A DNA stretch of 64,000 bases from Streptomyces sp. GQFP (lineage in GTDB: Bacteria; Actinomycetota; Actinomycetes; Streptomycetales; Streptomycetaceae): the NCBI RefSeq assembly GCF_021545335.1, contig NZ_CP089312.1, positions 7,936,001-8,000,000 of the forward strand. The letters are read 5' to 3'. Positions within the stretch are counted from its first letter, which is position 1. Every line of letters starts with the position of its first letter. A program made the translations under genes and the position numbers. Shown piece after piece: positions 35,991-44,949 of the stretch. The notes beneath the pieces are model-generated. The model had not been told where the DNA came from. It was given only the letters and a program-made list of their open reading frames with translations, and ran no database searches.

Positions 35991-36931
35991 AGACCCTCCG
36001 CGCCCCTCGATAGAAGTGCGGGCAGGTCCAGGGACTGGCGGTGTGAGCGGGCCAGTATGCGCGCGCACTCGATCGGGTTGTCCCGGACCGGGCCGCGCGT
36101 GACCGCCGCTCCCATCGCCCTCGCCCTGCGTAGGCGGTGGTCGTGCAGGAGGATCACGAAGCGGGTCAACGGGCGTTGTTCCTCGGGGAGTTCGTCGATG
36201 ATCCTCGTCGCCTCGCGGAGTGTCGCGTGGGCCGTTGATGCTGTGGCCGAGAGGAGGGAGCGGACGCCTGGGAGGTTCCTGCCCTGTTCCAGGTCCTGTC
36301 GGGTGACGCCGTGTTTTTCCAGGTCGTCCGTCGGGAGGTAGAGGCGGCCGTCGCGGAGGTCCTCGGCCAGGTCTGTGAGGAAGTCTGTGCGCTGGCAGGC
36401 GTCTGCCAGGAGGCGGCAGCTGTCCGCGTACTCCTCGCTGCCGCCGCCCGGCATCGACAGGCCCGAGGTGATCATCAGGAACGGCCAGGTGAGGGTCTCG
36501 ATGTACGCCTGGTAGTCGTCCTCGGTCGTGAACCCCGCGAAGTCCAGGTCGATCTGGGCGCCGACCAGGTACGAGTCCACCCAGGAGCGCGGGAGTTCGC
36601 GTTTCTCGGCGGTGTGGAGGAAGGCCCGGAGGAGAGGGTGGCTTGCCCTGCCCGTGTCCAGGGCCGTGCGCACCTGCTCGGCCCAGCCCTCGTAGCGGCG
36701 CGTGCGCTCCGGCACCGTGCCCTTGTCGCAGAGGTCGTCCGTGAACGACGCGAAGGCGTATCCGGCGAGGATGTGGGGCTGGAGGCGGTCCGGGATCAGC
36801 AGGCGTACCGCCAGGTGGCCGGCGGGTTCCCGGCTCAGCATGAACTGCTTGGCCTTCAGGTAGGCGGCGCGGTCACTGCCGCTGGTCACTCCCGCCGCGT
36901 CCAGACAACGTTGCCAGGATCGCACCGGCAC
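35987..36931 (-). CDS. Squalene/phytoene synthase family protein (orphan)
   Basis: The GTG at 36931 is behind GAGGC. The 314-residue protein has the two Asp-rich motifs of head-to-head prenyl synthases: SFTDDLCDKG (first) and DFLTDLAEDLRDGRLYLP (second), both in usual positions. It would join two farnesyl or geranylgeranyl diphosphates. No desaturase, cyclase or second synthase is near, unlike carotenoid or hopanoid clusters. The neighbouring CYP125 gene ends 150 bp away, but a joint pathway is only conjecture. Confidence 0.88.
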   Translation of the reverse strand: MPVRSWQRCLDAAGVTSGSDRAAYLKAKQFMLSREPAGHLAVRLLIPDRLQPHILAGYAFASFTDDLCDKGTVPERTRRYEGWAEQVRTALDTGRASHPLLRAFLHTAEKRELPRSWVDSYLVGAQIDLDFAGFTTEDDYQAYIETLTWPFLMITSGLSMPGGGSEEYADSCRLLADACQRTDFLTDLAEDLRDGRLYLPTDDLEKHGVTRQDLEQGRNLPGVRSLLSATASTAHATLREATRIIDELPEEQRPLTRFVILLHDHRLRRARAMGAAVTRGPVRDNPIECARILARSHRQSLDLPALLSRGAEGL

Positions 36932-37080
36932 GCCTCACCGTCGTAGTTGCAATTGCACGTGAAGTGTACGGCGGGTGGTGGGCGGAGGCAGGGGCGGGGC
37001 GTAGGGGTCAGCCCCTGCCTCACGTACGGACGGGCCGGCGGTGCCGGGAGGCCGCCGGCCCGAGTCTGGCGGGGTGGGGG

Positions 37081-38319
37081 TCAGCCGGCGCTCACCTGGA
37101 GTTCCTTGATTCCGTTGATCCATGCCGAGCGCAGGCGGCGTGGGTCTCCTACCAGGGTGAGGCCCGGCATCGCGTCGGCGAGTGCGTTGAAGATCAGGTC
37201 GATCTCCAGGGCGGCCAGGGACTTGCCGAGGCAGAAGTGCGGGCCTCCGCCGCCGAAGCCGAGGTGCGGATTGGGGTCGCGGGTGATGTCGAACACGTCC
37301 GGGGAGTCGAAGACCTCGGGGTCGCGGTTGGCGGAGGAGTAGAACAGGCCGACCCGGTCGCCCTCCTTGATCTTCTGGCCGCCCAACTCCGTGTCCTGGG
37401 TGGCTGTTCGCTGGAAGGAGACGATGGGGCTCGCCCAGCGGACGATCTCCTCGGCGGTGGTGGACGGGCGTTCGCGCTTGTACAGGTCCCACTGGTCGGG
37501 GTGGGTGAGGAAGGCGTGCATGCCGTGGGTGATCGCGTTCCGGGTCGTCTCGTTGCCCGCCACTGCCAGCATCAGGACGAAGAAGCCGAACTCGTCCGAG
37601 GCGAGGTTGCCCTCGTTCTCGGCGGCCACCAGCGTGGTGACGATGTCCTTCGCCGGGCACTGCTTGCGGTCGGCGGACATGTTCATGGCGTACGCGATGA
37701 GTTCCATGGCCGACTGCTGGCCGACCTCCTCGGTGATCGCGTACTCCGGATCGTCGTACGAGATCATCTTGTTGGACCACTCGAAGATCCTGAGCCGGTC
37801 CTCCTGCGGGATGCCGATCAGCTCGGCGATGGCCTGGAGGGGCAGTTCGCAGGCCACCTCGGTGACGAAGTCGAAGGGGCCCGTGCGGGCGGCGGCGTTC
37901 GCCGCTATCGCGAGCGCACGGTTGCGCAGGTTGTCCTCCAGGGCGCGGATCGCGCGCGGGGTGAAGCCGCGCTGCACGATCTGGCGGACGCGGGTGTGCT
38001 CGGGCGGGTCCATGTTCAGGAGGATCAGGCGCTGGGCGTCGATCGCGTCGCGCTCGATGTGCTCGTTGAAGCGGATGATCGCCGTGTTGGTGGTGGACGA
38101 GAACAACTCCGGGTGCGTGGACACGTACTTGACGTCCGCGTGCCGGGTCACCGCCCAGTAGCCGTCGTCGGAGAAGCCCGCGACACCGGGGTGCTGGGGC
38201 ACCCAGTGGACCGGTTCGGTGGCGCGCAGCTCGGCGAACTCCGGGAGGGGCACGCGGTGTTGGAGCACATCGGGGTCGGTGAAGTCGAACCCTGCGGGCA
38301 TCGCGGGGCAGTGCGCCAT
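37081..38319 (-). CDS. CYP125-type steroid C26/C27 cytochrome P450
   Basis: The ATG at 38319 follows GGGAG. The 412-residue protein matches Mycobacterium CYP125 along its length as I remember it: PAGFDFTDPD at the start, LAVAGNETTRN for the I helix, EIVRWA for the ExxR region and FGGGGPHFCLGKSLA with the heme Cys. CYP125 oxidises the sterol side-chain terminus in several steps to an acid, starting side-chain degradation. The promoter region has a KstR-like box and a second palindrome, and FadA5 is divergent. The last residues (INGIKELQV) also fit CYP125. Confidence 0.92.
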   Translation of the reverse strand: MAHCPAMPAGFDFTDPDVLQHRVPLPEFAELRATEPVHWVPQHPGVAGFSDDGYWAVTRHADVKYVSTHPELFSSTTNTAIIRFNEHIERDAIDAQRLILLNMDPPEHTRVRQIVQRGFTPRAIRALEDNLRNRALAIAANAAARTGPFDFVTEVACELPLQAIAELIGIPQEDRLRIFEWSNKMISYDDPEYAITEEVGQQSAMELIAYAMNMSADRKQCPAKDIVTTLVAAENEGNLASDEFGFFVLMLAVAGNETTRNAITHGMHAFLTHPDQWDLYKRERPSTTAEEIVRWASPIVSFQRTATQDTELGGQKIKEGDRVGLFYSSANRDPEVFDSPDVFDITRDPNPHLGFGGGGPHFCLGKSLAALEIDLIFNALADAMPGLTLVGDPRRLRSAWINGIKELQVSAG

Positions 38320-38356
38320 CGGAAAACTCCCGTCATCCGAACGGTATCTGACGGCA

Positions 38357-38373
38357 TCTGACGGTCCATCAGG
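38357..38373 (-). promoter_or_regulatory. Imperfect palindrome near the CYP125 promoter (operator candidate)
   Basis: TCTGACGGTCCATCAGG is an imperfect copy of the perfect palindrome at 61322-61338, differing at four positions (two of them in the spacer). A half-site TCTGACGG precedes it at 38347. It lies 38 bp upstream of the P450 start, beside a possible -10 (ATATTC on the minus strand). Confidence 0.5.
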
Positions 38374-38507
38374 AATATGGTGCCGTGAAGGTAGTAACGG
38401 GTTCTACAAGAGGCAAGGGGCACGACGAACCCAATTCCGGGCGCCGCTTGTGGTATCAGGCGCTGCAAGGGGGTTGCGGTGTCGGACGGCCCGTCAGCAG
38501 ACTGCAA

Positions 38508-38535
38508 GCAGAACTAGAACGCGTACTAGTTCTGC
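38508..38535. promoter_or_regulatory. KstR-like operator between CYP125 and FadA5 genes
   Basis: Perfect ten-base arms GCAGAACTAG and CTAGTTCTGC flank AACGCGTA. The core TAGAACGCGTACTA (38515-38528) fits the mycobacterial KstR consensus TnnAACnnGTTnnA except for one base (GTA for GTT). It lies 61 bp before the thiolase ATG. Confidence 0.75.
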
Positions 38536-38595
38536 GTGGCGGGTGGCCGGGACGCCCGCGCCGCGCGGGTGACCTGAGGAGAGGAACTCCCCACC

Positions 38596-39765
38596 ATGGC
38601 CGCGGAACCCGTGATCGTCGAAGCCGTACGCACCCCCATCGGCAGGCGCGGCGGCGCGCTTGCCAACCTGCACCCCGCCTATCTGCTGGGCGAGACCTAC
38701 CGCGAGATCCTGGGCCGCACCGGCATCCCCGCCGACTGCGTCGAACAGATCGTCGGCGGCGCGGTCACCCAGGTCGGCGAACAGTCCGCCAACCCCACCC
38801 GCACGGCCTGGCTGACCATGGGCCTGCCGTACGAGACGGCCGCGACGACGGTCAACGCCCAGTGCGGCTCCTCCCAGCAGGCCTCGCACATGGTCGCCAA
38901 CATGATCTCGGCGGGCGTCATCGACGTCGGCATCAGCTGCGGGGTCGAGGCCATGTCGCGGGTGCCGCTGGGGTCCGCCTCCAAGCACGGTCCGGGCAAG
39001 CCCTTCCCCGACGAGTGGAACGTGGATCTGCCCAACCAGTTCGAGGCGGCCGAGCGGATCGCCCGACGGCGGGGGCTGACCCGGGAGAACGTGGACGCGC
39101 TGGGACTCGTGTCGCAGGAGCGGGCGGCCGTCGCTTGGGCCGAGGAGCGGTTCAAGCGGGAGACCTTCGCCGTCCAGGTGCCCACCACGGAGGAGGAGCA
39201 GGGCGCCGGACAGGGCATGTGGCGGCTCGTCGACCGCGACGAGGGGCTGCGGGACACCTCCGCGGAGGCGCTGGCCCGGCTCAAGCCGATCATGCCGACC
39301 GCCGTGCACACGGCGGGCAACTCCTCCCAGATCAGCGACGGTTCGGCCGCGCTGCTGTGGGCGTCGAAGCGGATGGCCCGGGCGCTGAAGCTGCGGCCGA
39401 GGGCGCGCGTGGTGGCCCAGGCGCTGGTGGGCGCCGACCCGCACTTCCATCTGGACGGTCCCGTCGACGCCACGCGCGCGGTGCTCGGCAAGGCGGGCAT
39501 GACCCTGAAGGACATCGACCTGATCGAGATCAACGAGGCGTTCGCCTCGGTCGTGCTGAGCTGGACGCAGGTCTTCGGACAGGACCTGGACAAGGTGAAC
39601 GTGAACGGCGGGGCCATCGCCCTCGGGCATCCGGTCGGGGCGACCGGCGCCCGGCTGATCGCCACGGCGCTCCATGAACTGGAGCGCGCGGACAAGGAGT
39701 TCGCCCTGATCACCATGTGTGCGGGCGGGGCGCTCGCCACGGGGACGATCATCCAGCGGCTCTGA
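38596..39765 (+). CDS. Steroid 3-ketoacyl-CoA thiolase (FadA5-like)
   Basis: The ATG at 38596 follows GAGGAGAGGAAC. The 389-residue thiolase has the active-site Cys in NAQCGSSQQA (about 93), GHPVGATG with the His, and MCAGGALATG with the second Cys. Segments such as VDLPNQFEAAERIA and VNVNGGAIALGHPVG closely resemble Mycobacterium FadA5, which removes acetyl/propionyl units from the sterol side chain. It is divergent from CYP125, and a KstR-like box lies in its promoter. Together with CYP125 it would start and continue side-chain beta-oxidation. Confidence 0.92.
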   Translation: MAAEPVIVEAVRTPIGRRGGALANLHPAYLLGETYREILGRTGIPADCVEQIVGGAVTQVGEQSANPTRTAWLTMGLPYETAATTVNAQCGSSQQASHMVANMISAGVIDVGISCGVEAMSRVPLGSASKHGPGKPFPDEWNVDLPNQFEAAERIARRRGLTRENVDALGLVSQERAAVAWAEERFKRETFAVQVPTTEEEQGAGQGMWRLVDRDEGLRDTSAEALARLKPIMPTAVHTAGNSSQISDGSAALLWASKRMARALKLRPRARVVAQALVGADPHFHLDGPVDATRAVLGKAGMTLKDIDLIEINEAFASVVLSWTQVFGQDLDKVNVNGGAIALGHPVGATGARLIATALHELERADKEFALITMCAGGALATGTIIQRL

Positions 39766-39909
39766 CAGCGACTCTGAGATTCCGAGAGAAGGTCACCCTA
39801 AGAAGTAGGGATCACCCGCAGAGGGGGGTGTCCTGACGTTTTCCTGTGCCCTGCGCATCCATTGGATTACCGTGCGTGAGACTCCATGGGTGCCGCAGGG
39901 AAGGGCGCG

Positions 39910-40764
39910 ATGTCACAGCGACCACAGCGACGTACGGTGACGAGTCGCAGTCAGGAGCCACGGGCCCGGTTCGCCGAGGAGCTGAAGGCGCTGCGGGAGA
40001 AGCGCGGGGACAGCCTGCGGCAGCTGGGCGACAAGGTGGGCTGGGACTTCTCGCTCTTCGGGAAGATGGAGCACGGGCACACGCTGGGCAGCGCGGACGT
40101 GGTGCTGGCGCTGGACCAGTACTTCGGCGCCGACGGGTTCCTGGTGGCGCTGTGGGAGCTGGCGCTCGGCGACAAGTCCGAGTTCAAGGAGCAGTACCGC
40201 GAGTACATGCAGCTGGAGTCCGAGGCGGTGAGCCTGTGGCACTTCGGCGTCACCAGGATTCCGGGCATGCTCCAGACCCGTGGCTACGCGACCGAAGTGC
40301 TCGCGGCGGGCGACATCCGGGGTGCGGAGCTCGTCCAGCAGGTCGAGGCGAGGCTCGGCCGGGCCGAGCTGCTGACCGGGGAGGGCGGGGGCCCGCACTT
40401 CCGCACCATCCTGTACGAGGCTGTCCTGCGCGTGGCGCTGCGTGAACGGGGCGCGTGGCGTGAGCAGTTGGAGTATCTGCTGAAGGTCTCCGAGCTGCCT
40501 TACGTCACGATCCAGGTGCTCCCGTTCAGTGCGGGACCGTGCAGCCTGGACAGCACCGACGTGATGTTCCTGAAGCTGCGGGACGGCCGCACGTTCGCCT
40601 ACGTGGAGACCGCCCACTGGGGCGAACTCGTCCAGGAACACGCCCCGGTTGACCGGCTGCAGCACGCATACGATGCGCTGCGCGACCTGGCTCTGTCCCC
40701 CGCCGGGTCGCGCACGTACATCGGGCAGCTGCTGGAGGAAGTACCGTGCGTTCCATCGACCTGA
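39910..40764 (+). CDS. Scr1-family XRE regulator (DUF5753)
   Basis: The ATG at 39910 (MSQRPQRRTV) follows AGGGAAGGGCG; an ATG at 39886 has no such site. The 284-residue protein has an N-terminal XRE helix-turn-helix (LKALREKRGDSLRQLGDKVGWDFSLFGKMEHGHT) and a C-terminal DUF5753 domain (SEAVSLWHFGVTRIPGMLQTRGYA, VLPFSAGPC, VYVETAHWGEL-like). Such proteins act with a small DUF397 partner in Streptomyces development and antibiotic control, and the partner overlaps it. Confidence 0.92.
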   Translation: MSQRPQRRTVTSRSQEPRARFAEELKALREKRGDSLRQLGDKVGWDFSLFGKMEHGHTLGSADVVLALDQYFGADGFLVALWELALGDKSEFKEQYREYMQLESEAVSLWHFGVTRIPGMLQTRGYATEVLAAGDIRGAELVQQVEARLGRAELLTGEGGGPHFRTILYEAVLRVALRERGAWREQLEYLLKVSELPYVTIQVLPFSAGPCSLDSTDVMFLKLRDGRTFAYVETAHWGELVQEHAPVDRLQHAYDALRDLALSPAGSRTYIGQLLEEVPCVPST

Positions 40765-40937
40765 AGGTTGCGACGTGGCGCCGGAGCAGCTACAGCAACT
40801 CCGAGGGCGGCCAGTGTCTCGAGGTCGCCGACGACCTGCCCGTCGTACCGGTCCGTGACTCCAAGAAGCCGGACATTCCCGCCCTGGTATTCCCCGCCCC
40901 GGCCTGGGCCTCCTTCGTGGCCGCCGTTCGAACCTGA
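40746..40937 (+). CDS. DUF397 protein, partner of the XRE regulator
   Basis: The GTG at 40746 overlaps the end of the XRE gene by 19 bases, with GAGGAAG just upstream. The 63-residue protein has the DUF397 pattern W-R-R/K-SSYS-N..GG.CLEVA and a late RDSKKPD. DUF397 proteins act with, or oppose, their XRE partner. The pair is one of many paralogous couples expected in Streptomyces. Confidence 0.92.
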   Translation: MRSIDLKVATWRRSSYSNSEGGQCLEVADDLPVVPVRDSKKPDIPALVFPAPAWASFVAAVRT

Positions 40938-40947
40938 TCGAAACCCT

Positions 40948-40959
40948 GTGCGTACGCAC
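40948..40959 (+). terminator. Palindromic hairpin after the DUF397 gene
   Basis: GTGCGTACGCAC is a perfect 12-base palindrome flanked by CCC and GGG. It is just after the DUF397 stop, so it could terminate the XRE operon, though it could equally be an operator for the next gene. Confidence 0.35.
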
Positions 40960-41035
40960 GGGCTGGGCTAGCCTCGTTCTGCCAGCTGGGAAGCTGGGCG
41001 AACTGGTTTACGCAGCACATCATTTCGGGGGTTCC

Positions 41036-43429
41036 GTGACGGACGAAGCTGCCGCACTGCGGCAGACCGGCGCCGCGCCGCTGCGTCCCGCCGACCCCGA
41101 ACGCGTCGGCCCCTACGTCCCGTTGGCGCTGCTCGGCAGCGGTGGCATGGGACGCGTCTACCTCGCCCGCCCCTCGGACGACGGCCCCGGCCTCTTCGCG
41201 GTCAAGGTGATCCGCCCCGAGTACGCCGAGGACCCCACCTTCCGACGCCGGTTCGAACACGAGGCCCTGGTCCACGGCCGGGTCCGTACACCGCGCGCGC
41301 CGAGGCTGTGCGGTACGGGGTTCCAGGACGAGCTGCTGTGGATGGCCACGGAGTATCTCCCCGCGCTCGATCTGGCGGACGCCGTCCGGGAGGGCGGTGC
41401 CCTGGAGCCGGGTGCCGTCTGGCGGCTGGTCGCGGAGCTGGGGCAGGCGCTGGCCGACCTCGCCGCGACGGGGATCGTGCACCGGGACCTGAAGCCGTCC
41501 AACGTGCTGCTGTCCCTCGGCGGCGCCCATGTCATCGACTTCGGCATCTCCAAGGCCGCCGACGCGAGTTCGATCACCGGCACCGGCAACCGGGTCGGCA
41601 CGCCCGCCTACATGTCCCCCGAGTATCTGCGCACCGGCCACTGCGACGCGGCCTCCGACGTGTTCTCGCTCGCCGGGACACTGATCTACGCGGCGGCGGG
41701 CCGGGCCCCCTTCGGCGACGGCACCGGCGTCGACGTGATGCACCGGGTCGCCTTCGAGGAACCCGCCGCCGAGGTGATCGGCACGATCACGGCAGCCGAC
41801 CCGGCCCTCGGCACCCTACTGTCGGCCTGCCTGGCCAAGGACCCCGGCCGACGCCCGACGCCCGCGGCGCTGATCGAGGCGGCGGCGTCCGCCCGGAGGA
41901 CGACCGCCGGAACCCCGGCAGCAGAGCAGGCGGGCGGGGACGGTCGGCGTGGACATGGGGAGGCGGACTCGGGCGGGCGTGCCGGTGGGGCGGTGGGTGC
42001 GGGCGGGCGTGCTGGTGTGCCGCCGGGCTCGGGTGGGCGTGCCGGTGGGTCGGCGGATTCGGGTGGGCGTGCTGGTGGGCAGGCGGACCCGAGTTGGCGT
42101 GCTGGTGGGCAGGCGGACCCGAGTTGGCGTGCGGGTGTGCCGTCGGACCCGAGCGGCGGTGCCGGTGGGTCGGCGGGCTCGGGTGGGCGTGCTGGTGGGC
42201 CGGCGGGTGCGGGTGGGCGTGCCGGTGGGTCGGCGGATCCGAGCGGGTGTGCGGGTGGGCCGGTGGGTGCGGGTGGGCGTGCCGGTGGGTCGGCGGACTC
42301 GGGCGGGGGTACCGATGGGCCGGTGAGGGCGGGCGGACGTGCTGGTGTGCCGCCGGGCTCGGGCGGGCGTGCCGGTGGGTCGGCGGATTCGGGCGGGCGT
42401 GCCGGTGGGTCGGCGGACCCGAGCGGGCGTGCTGGTGGGCCGGCGGATTCGAGCCGGCGGGCCGGTGCCTCGGCGGGGGCGCGTGAGCGTGCCGGTTCCC
42501 CCGTGGGCGCGGTCACTTGGCCGGAGCCCCTTCGCGCCAGGGTGCTTGAGCGGCAGCGGGCGTACGACTTGCTGTACCGCGTTCCCGTCGCACGGGCGGC
42601 GGAGCTGCGGTCCCCGGGCCAGCGTCCGAACCCGGCGCTGCCGGTTCCGGCAGGGGGCGCTGCCTCCGTCCTTCCCGCGAGCCCGGCGGAATCGGTCGGC
42701 GTGGCGTCCGCCGAGACGTCCCCGGGGCAGCGGTGGCCGGCGGGGCTGGTCGGCTGGGTTCGCAGACGGCCCGTACAGGCAGGGGCGGTTGCGCTCGCGC
42801 TGTGTGCCCTGACCGCGCTGGTCGTCGTACTCGCCCGCCCGGAGGACCGTGCGGCCGCCGCGCCCCCGGGGACCGTTGCGACGGCGTCCGCCGACACCGC
42901 GGTCGAAGCCGGGGCCTCCCCGCCGACGCGGGAGAGCCCGGACGGGACGTCGGGCCCGACCACGTCCAGCAGCGGCACCGAGAACGCCGACGGGCCGGCC
43001 GTACCCTCACAGATCTCCGGCTCCACCGACGCCGGTGACGACGCTCCCACGGAGCCCGGCGCCCCCACGGCCACGGCCACCGGCTCCGCCACCGACGGCG
43101 GAACGGGCAGCGGCACCGGCGCCACCCCCACCACTACTCCGTCTCCGGTCAGTTCCTCGACGGAACCCGCCACGGCACCCTGGGTCACCGAGTGCGCGTA
43201 CTACGCGGGCAAGGCCCGTACGGCCCTCGGCGACTCGGGCAAACGCGTCCAGCAGGTCCAGTGCATCCTGCTGAAGCGCGGGTACGACATCGGCGGCACC
43301 GGCGGCGTGGACGGCGTGTTCGGGGAGGGACTGGAGGCCGCCGTGAGCAGTTTCCAGAGCGACAAGGGCCTGGTCGCCGACGGCATCGTGAGACGGGCGA
43401 CCTGGCCGGTGCTCCGCGCGACGGTGTGA
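41036..43429 (+). CDS. Ser/Thr protein kinase with repeat linker and peptidoglycan-binding domain
   Basis: The GTG at 41036 starts the 797-residue protein. Kinase motifs are LGSGGMGR (33-40), AVKVIR with K57, IVHRDLKPSN near 147-156 and DFGISKA. Residues about 305-490 are a Gly/Arg/Ala repeat region built from ten-residue units (GGRAGGSADS-type). A membrane segment lies near 579-600. A Ser/Thr/Pro-rich stalk and a C-terminal PG_binding_1-like domain (VQQVQCILLKRGYDI, VDGVFGEGLEAAVSSFQ, two Cys) follow outside. It probably senses wall fragments or wall binding and signals inward. Confidence 0.93.
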   Translation: MTDEAAALRQTGAAPLRPADPERVGPYVPLALLGSGGMGRVYLARPSDDGPGLFAVKVIRPEYAEDPTFRRRFEHEALVHGRVRTPRAPRLCGTGFQDELLWMATEYLPALDLADAVREGGALEPGAVWRLVAELGQALADLAATGIVHRDLKPSNVLLSLGGAHVIDFGISKAADASSITGTGNRVGTPAYMSPEYLRTGHCDAASDVFSLAGTLIYAAAGRAPFGDGTGVDVMHRVAFEEPAAEVIGTITAADPALGTLLSACLAKDPGRRPTPAALIEAAASARRTTAGTPAAEQAGGDGRRGHGEADSGGRAGGAVGAGGRAGVPPGSGGRAGGSADSGGRAGGQADPSWRAGGQADPSWRAGVPSDPSGGAGGSAGSGGRAGGPAGAGGRAGGSADPSGCAGGPVGAGGRAGGSADSGGGTDGPVRAGGRAGVPPGSGGRAGGSADSGGRAGGSADPSGRAGGPADSSRRAGASAGARERAGSPVGAVTWPEPLRARVLERQRAYDLLYRVPVARAAELRSPGQRPNPALPVPAGGAASVLPASPAESVGVASAETSPGQRWPAGLVGWVRRRPVQAGAVALALCALTALVVVLARPEDRAAAAPPGTVATASADTAVEAGASPPTRESPDGTSGPTTSSSGTENADGPAVPSQISGSTDAGDDAPTEPGAPTATATGSATDGGTGSGTGATPTTTPSPVSSSTEPATAPWVTECAYYAGKARTALGDSGKRVQQVQCILLKRGYDIGGTGGVDGVFGEGLEAAVSSFQSDKGLVADGIVRRATWPVLRATV
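41950..42500 (+). repeat. Thirty-bp coding minisatellite in the kinase linker
   Basis: About 18 degenerate copies of a 30-bp unit (GGGCGTGCCGGTGGGTCGGC then a ten-base variable end) run in frame. They encode decapeptides such as GGRAGGSADS. Local blocks repeat in the same order (VPPGSGGRAGG occurs twice), which points to unequal exchange. Confidence 0.9.
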
Positions 43430-43525
43430 ACCGAGTTCACCTTCTGACGTACCGTCCGTGCGGGGCCCGCGTCCTTGGGCAGGGACGCGGCGGTAGGGTC
43501 CGAAAACGCTGTTCCCCCGTTCCGA

Positions 43526-43537
43526 GACAACGTTGTC
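43526..43537 (+). promoter_or_regulatory. LacI-type operator before the GH125 gene
   Basis: GACAACGTTGTC is a perfect palindrome with central CpG, the usual shape of LacI/GalR-family operators in actinobacteria. It lies 32 bp before the GH125 start, so a sugar-responsive repressor encoded elsewhere is likely. Confidence 0.65.
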
Positions 43538-43568
43538 CTCGGCATGACCAAATACGTGGAGGATGACC

Positions 43569-44915
43569 ATGCCGCCTGCCCATGACCCAGCTGACGAGTT
43601 GCCGGAAGGCCTCCGTGCCCTGCGCGCCGACGTCCACCGCGAGCTGCGCTCCCTCGACCCGCGCGCCGCCGACCGCTTCACCGGGCTGCTCACCGGCACC
43701 TGGGGCCGGGCCATGCGCCCGCAGTCCGACGGCGAGGTCTTCGTCCTCACCGGCGACATCCCCGCGATGTGGCTGCGCGACAGCACCGCCCAGGTCCGCC
43801 CCTACCTCCTCGCCGCCGACGACCCGGCCGTCGCCGCCGCGCTCACCGGAGTCCTGCGCCGCCAGCTGCGATACGTCCTCGCCGACCCGTACGCCAACGC
43901 CTTCAACGCCGTACCCGACGGCTCCGGCGCCGGGTACGTCGACGATCCGGTCCCCGACCCGCTGGTCTGGGAGCAGAAGTACGAGATCGACTCGCTGTGC
44001 GCCCCGCTCCACCTGGCGTACGGCATCTGGCGGGCCACCGGCGGCCTCGGCCACCTCACCGCCGACGACCGCTTCGCCCGCGCCGCCCGCCGGATCATCG
44101 CCCTGTGGCGGGTCGAGCAGGATCACGAGAACAGCTCGCCCTACGAGTTCCGGCGCGAGGGCGACTGGGAGTACGACATCCTGGCCCGCGACGGCCGGGG
44201 CGCGCCGACCGCGCCCACCGGGATGACCTGGTCCGGCTTCCGCCCCAGCGACGACCGCTGCCAGTACGGCTATCTGGTCCCGTCCAACGCCATGGCGGCC
44301 GTCGCGCTGAGCGGCCTCGCCGAACTGGCGACCGCGCTCGGAGACCTCGACCTCGCCGCCGACGCCACGGCCCTCTCGGGCGAGATCGCCACCGGGGTAC
44401 GTACGCACGGGGTGACCGCGGGGGCAGACCCTTCGGTGTACGCGTACGAAGTCGACGGTCTCGGCGGGCAGTTGCTGATGGACGACGCCAACATCCCGAG
44501 CCTGCTTTCGCTGCCCTACCTCGGCTGGTGTGACCCGGGCGACCAGCTCTACCTGCGCACCCGCGAGTTCGTCCTCAGCGACGCCAACCCCTTCCACTAC
44601 ACGGGCAGTTCGGCCTCAGGCGTCGGCAGCCCGCACACCCCGCCCGGCCACGTCTGGCCGCTCTCCCTCACCATGCAGGCGCTGACCAGCGACGACGAGG
44701 CCGAACGGGTCCGCCTCGCCGAGCTGCTGCTGCGCACCGACGCGGACACCGGTTCCATGCACGAGAGCTTCCACGTCGACGACCCCGCGACCTTCACCCG
44801 CCCCTGGTTCGGCTGGGGCGACGCCCTCTTCGCCGAGCTGCTGCTCGACCTGACCGGGCGGTCGACGGCACGGCTCCATCCCCGGCTGTCCGTGACCGAA
44901 CGGCCCTCACGGTAA
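43569..44915 (+). CDS. GH125 exo-alpha-1,6-mannosidase
   Basis: GGAGG six bases upstream supports ATG 43569 over ATG 43563. The 448-residue protein carries family-typical blocks: TGDIPAMWLRDSTAQVRPYL, VWEQKYEIDSLC, WSGFRPSDD, LMDDANIPSLLSLPYLG and MHESFHVDDP. GH125 enzymes are inverting exo-acting alpha-1,6-mannosidases with an Asp/Glu pair. No signal peptide is visible, so it probably trims imported manno-oligosaccharides in the cytoplasm. The LacI-type operator suggests induction by a mannoside. Confidence 0.93.
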   Translation: MPPAHDPADELPEGLRALRADVHRELRSLDPRAADRFTGLLTGTWGRAMRPQSDGEVFVLTGDIPAMWLRDSTAQVRPYLLAADDPAVAAALTGVLRRQLRYVLADPYANAFNAVPDGSGAGYVDDPVPDPLVWEQKYEIDSLCAPLHLAYGIWRATGGLGHLTADDRFARAARRIIALWRVEQDHENSSPYEFRREGDWEYDILARDGRGAPTAPTGMTWSGFRPSDDRCQYGYLVPSNAMAAVALSGLAELATALGDLDLAADATALSGEIATGVRTHGVTAGADPSVYAYEVDGLGGQLLMDDANIPSLLSLPYLGWCDPGDQLYLRTREFVLSDANPFHYTGSSASGVGSPHTPPGHVWPLSLTMQALTSDDEAERVRLAELLLRTDADTGSMHESFHVDDPATFTRPWFGWGDALFAELLLDLTGRSTARLHPRLSVTERPSR

Positions 44916-44949
44916 GGCCACTTACGCCCTGCCCGCGCCCGCGCTCGCC

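Noticed and set aside
41950..42500. Possible CRISPR array because of regular 30-bp periodicity
   Set aside because: The repeats are contiguous, in frame with the kinase and lack unique spacers; no cas genes are present.
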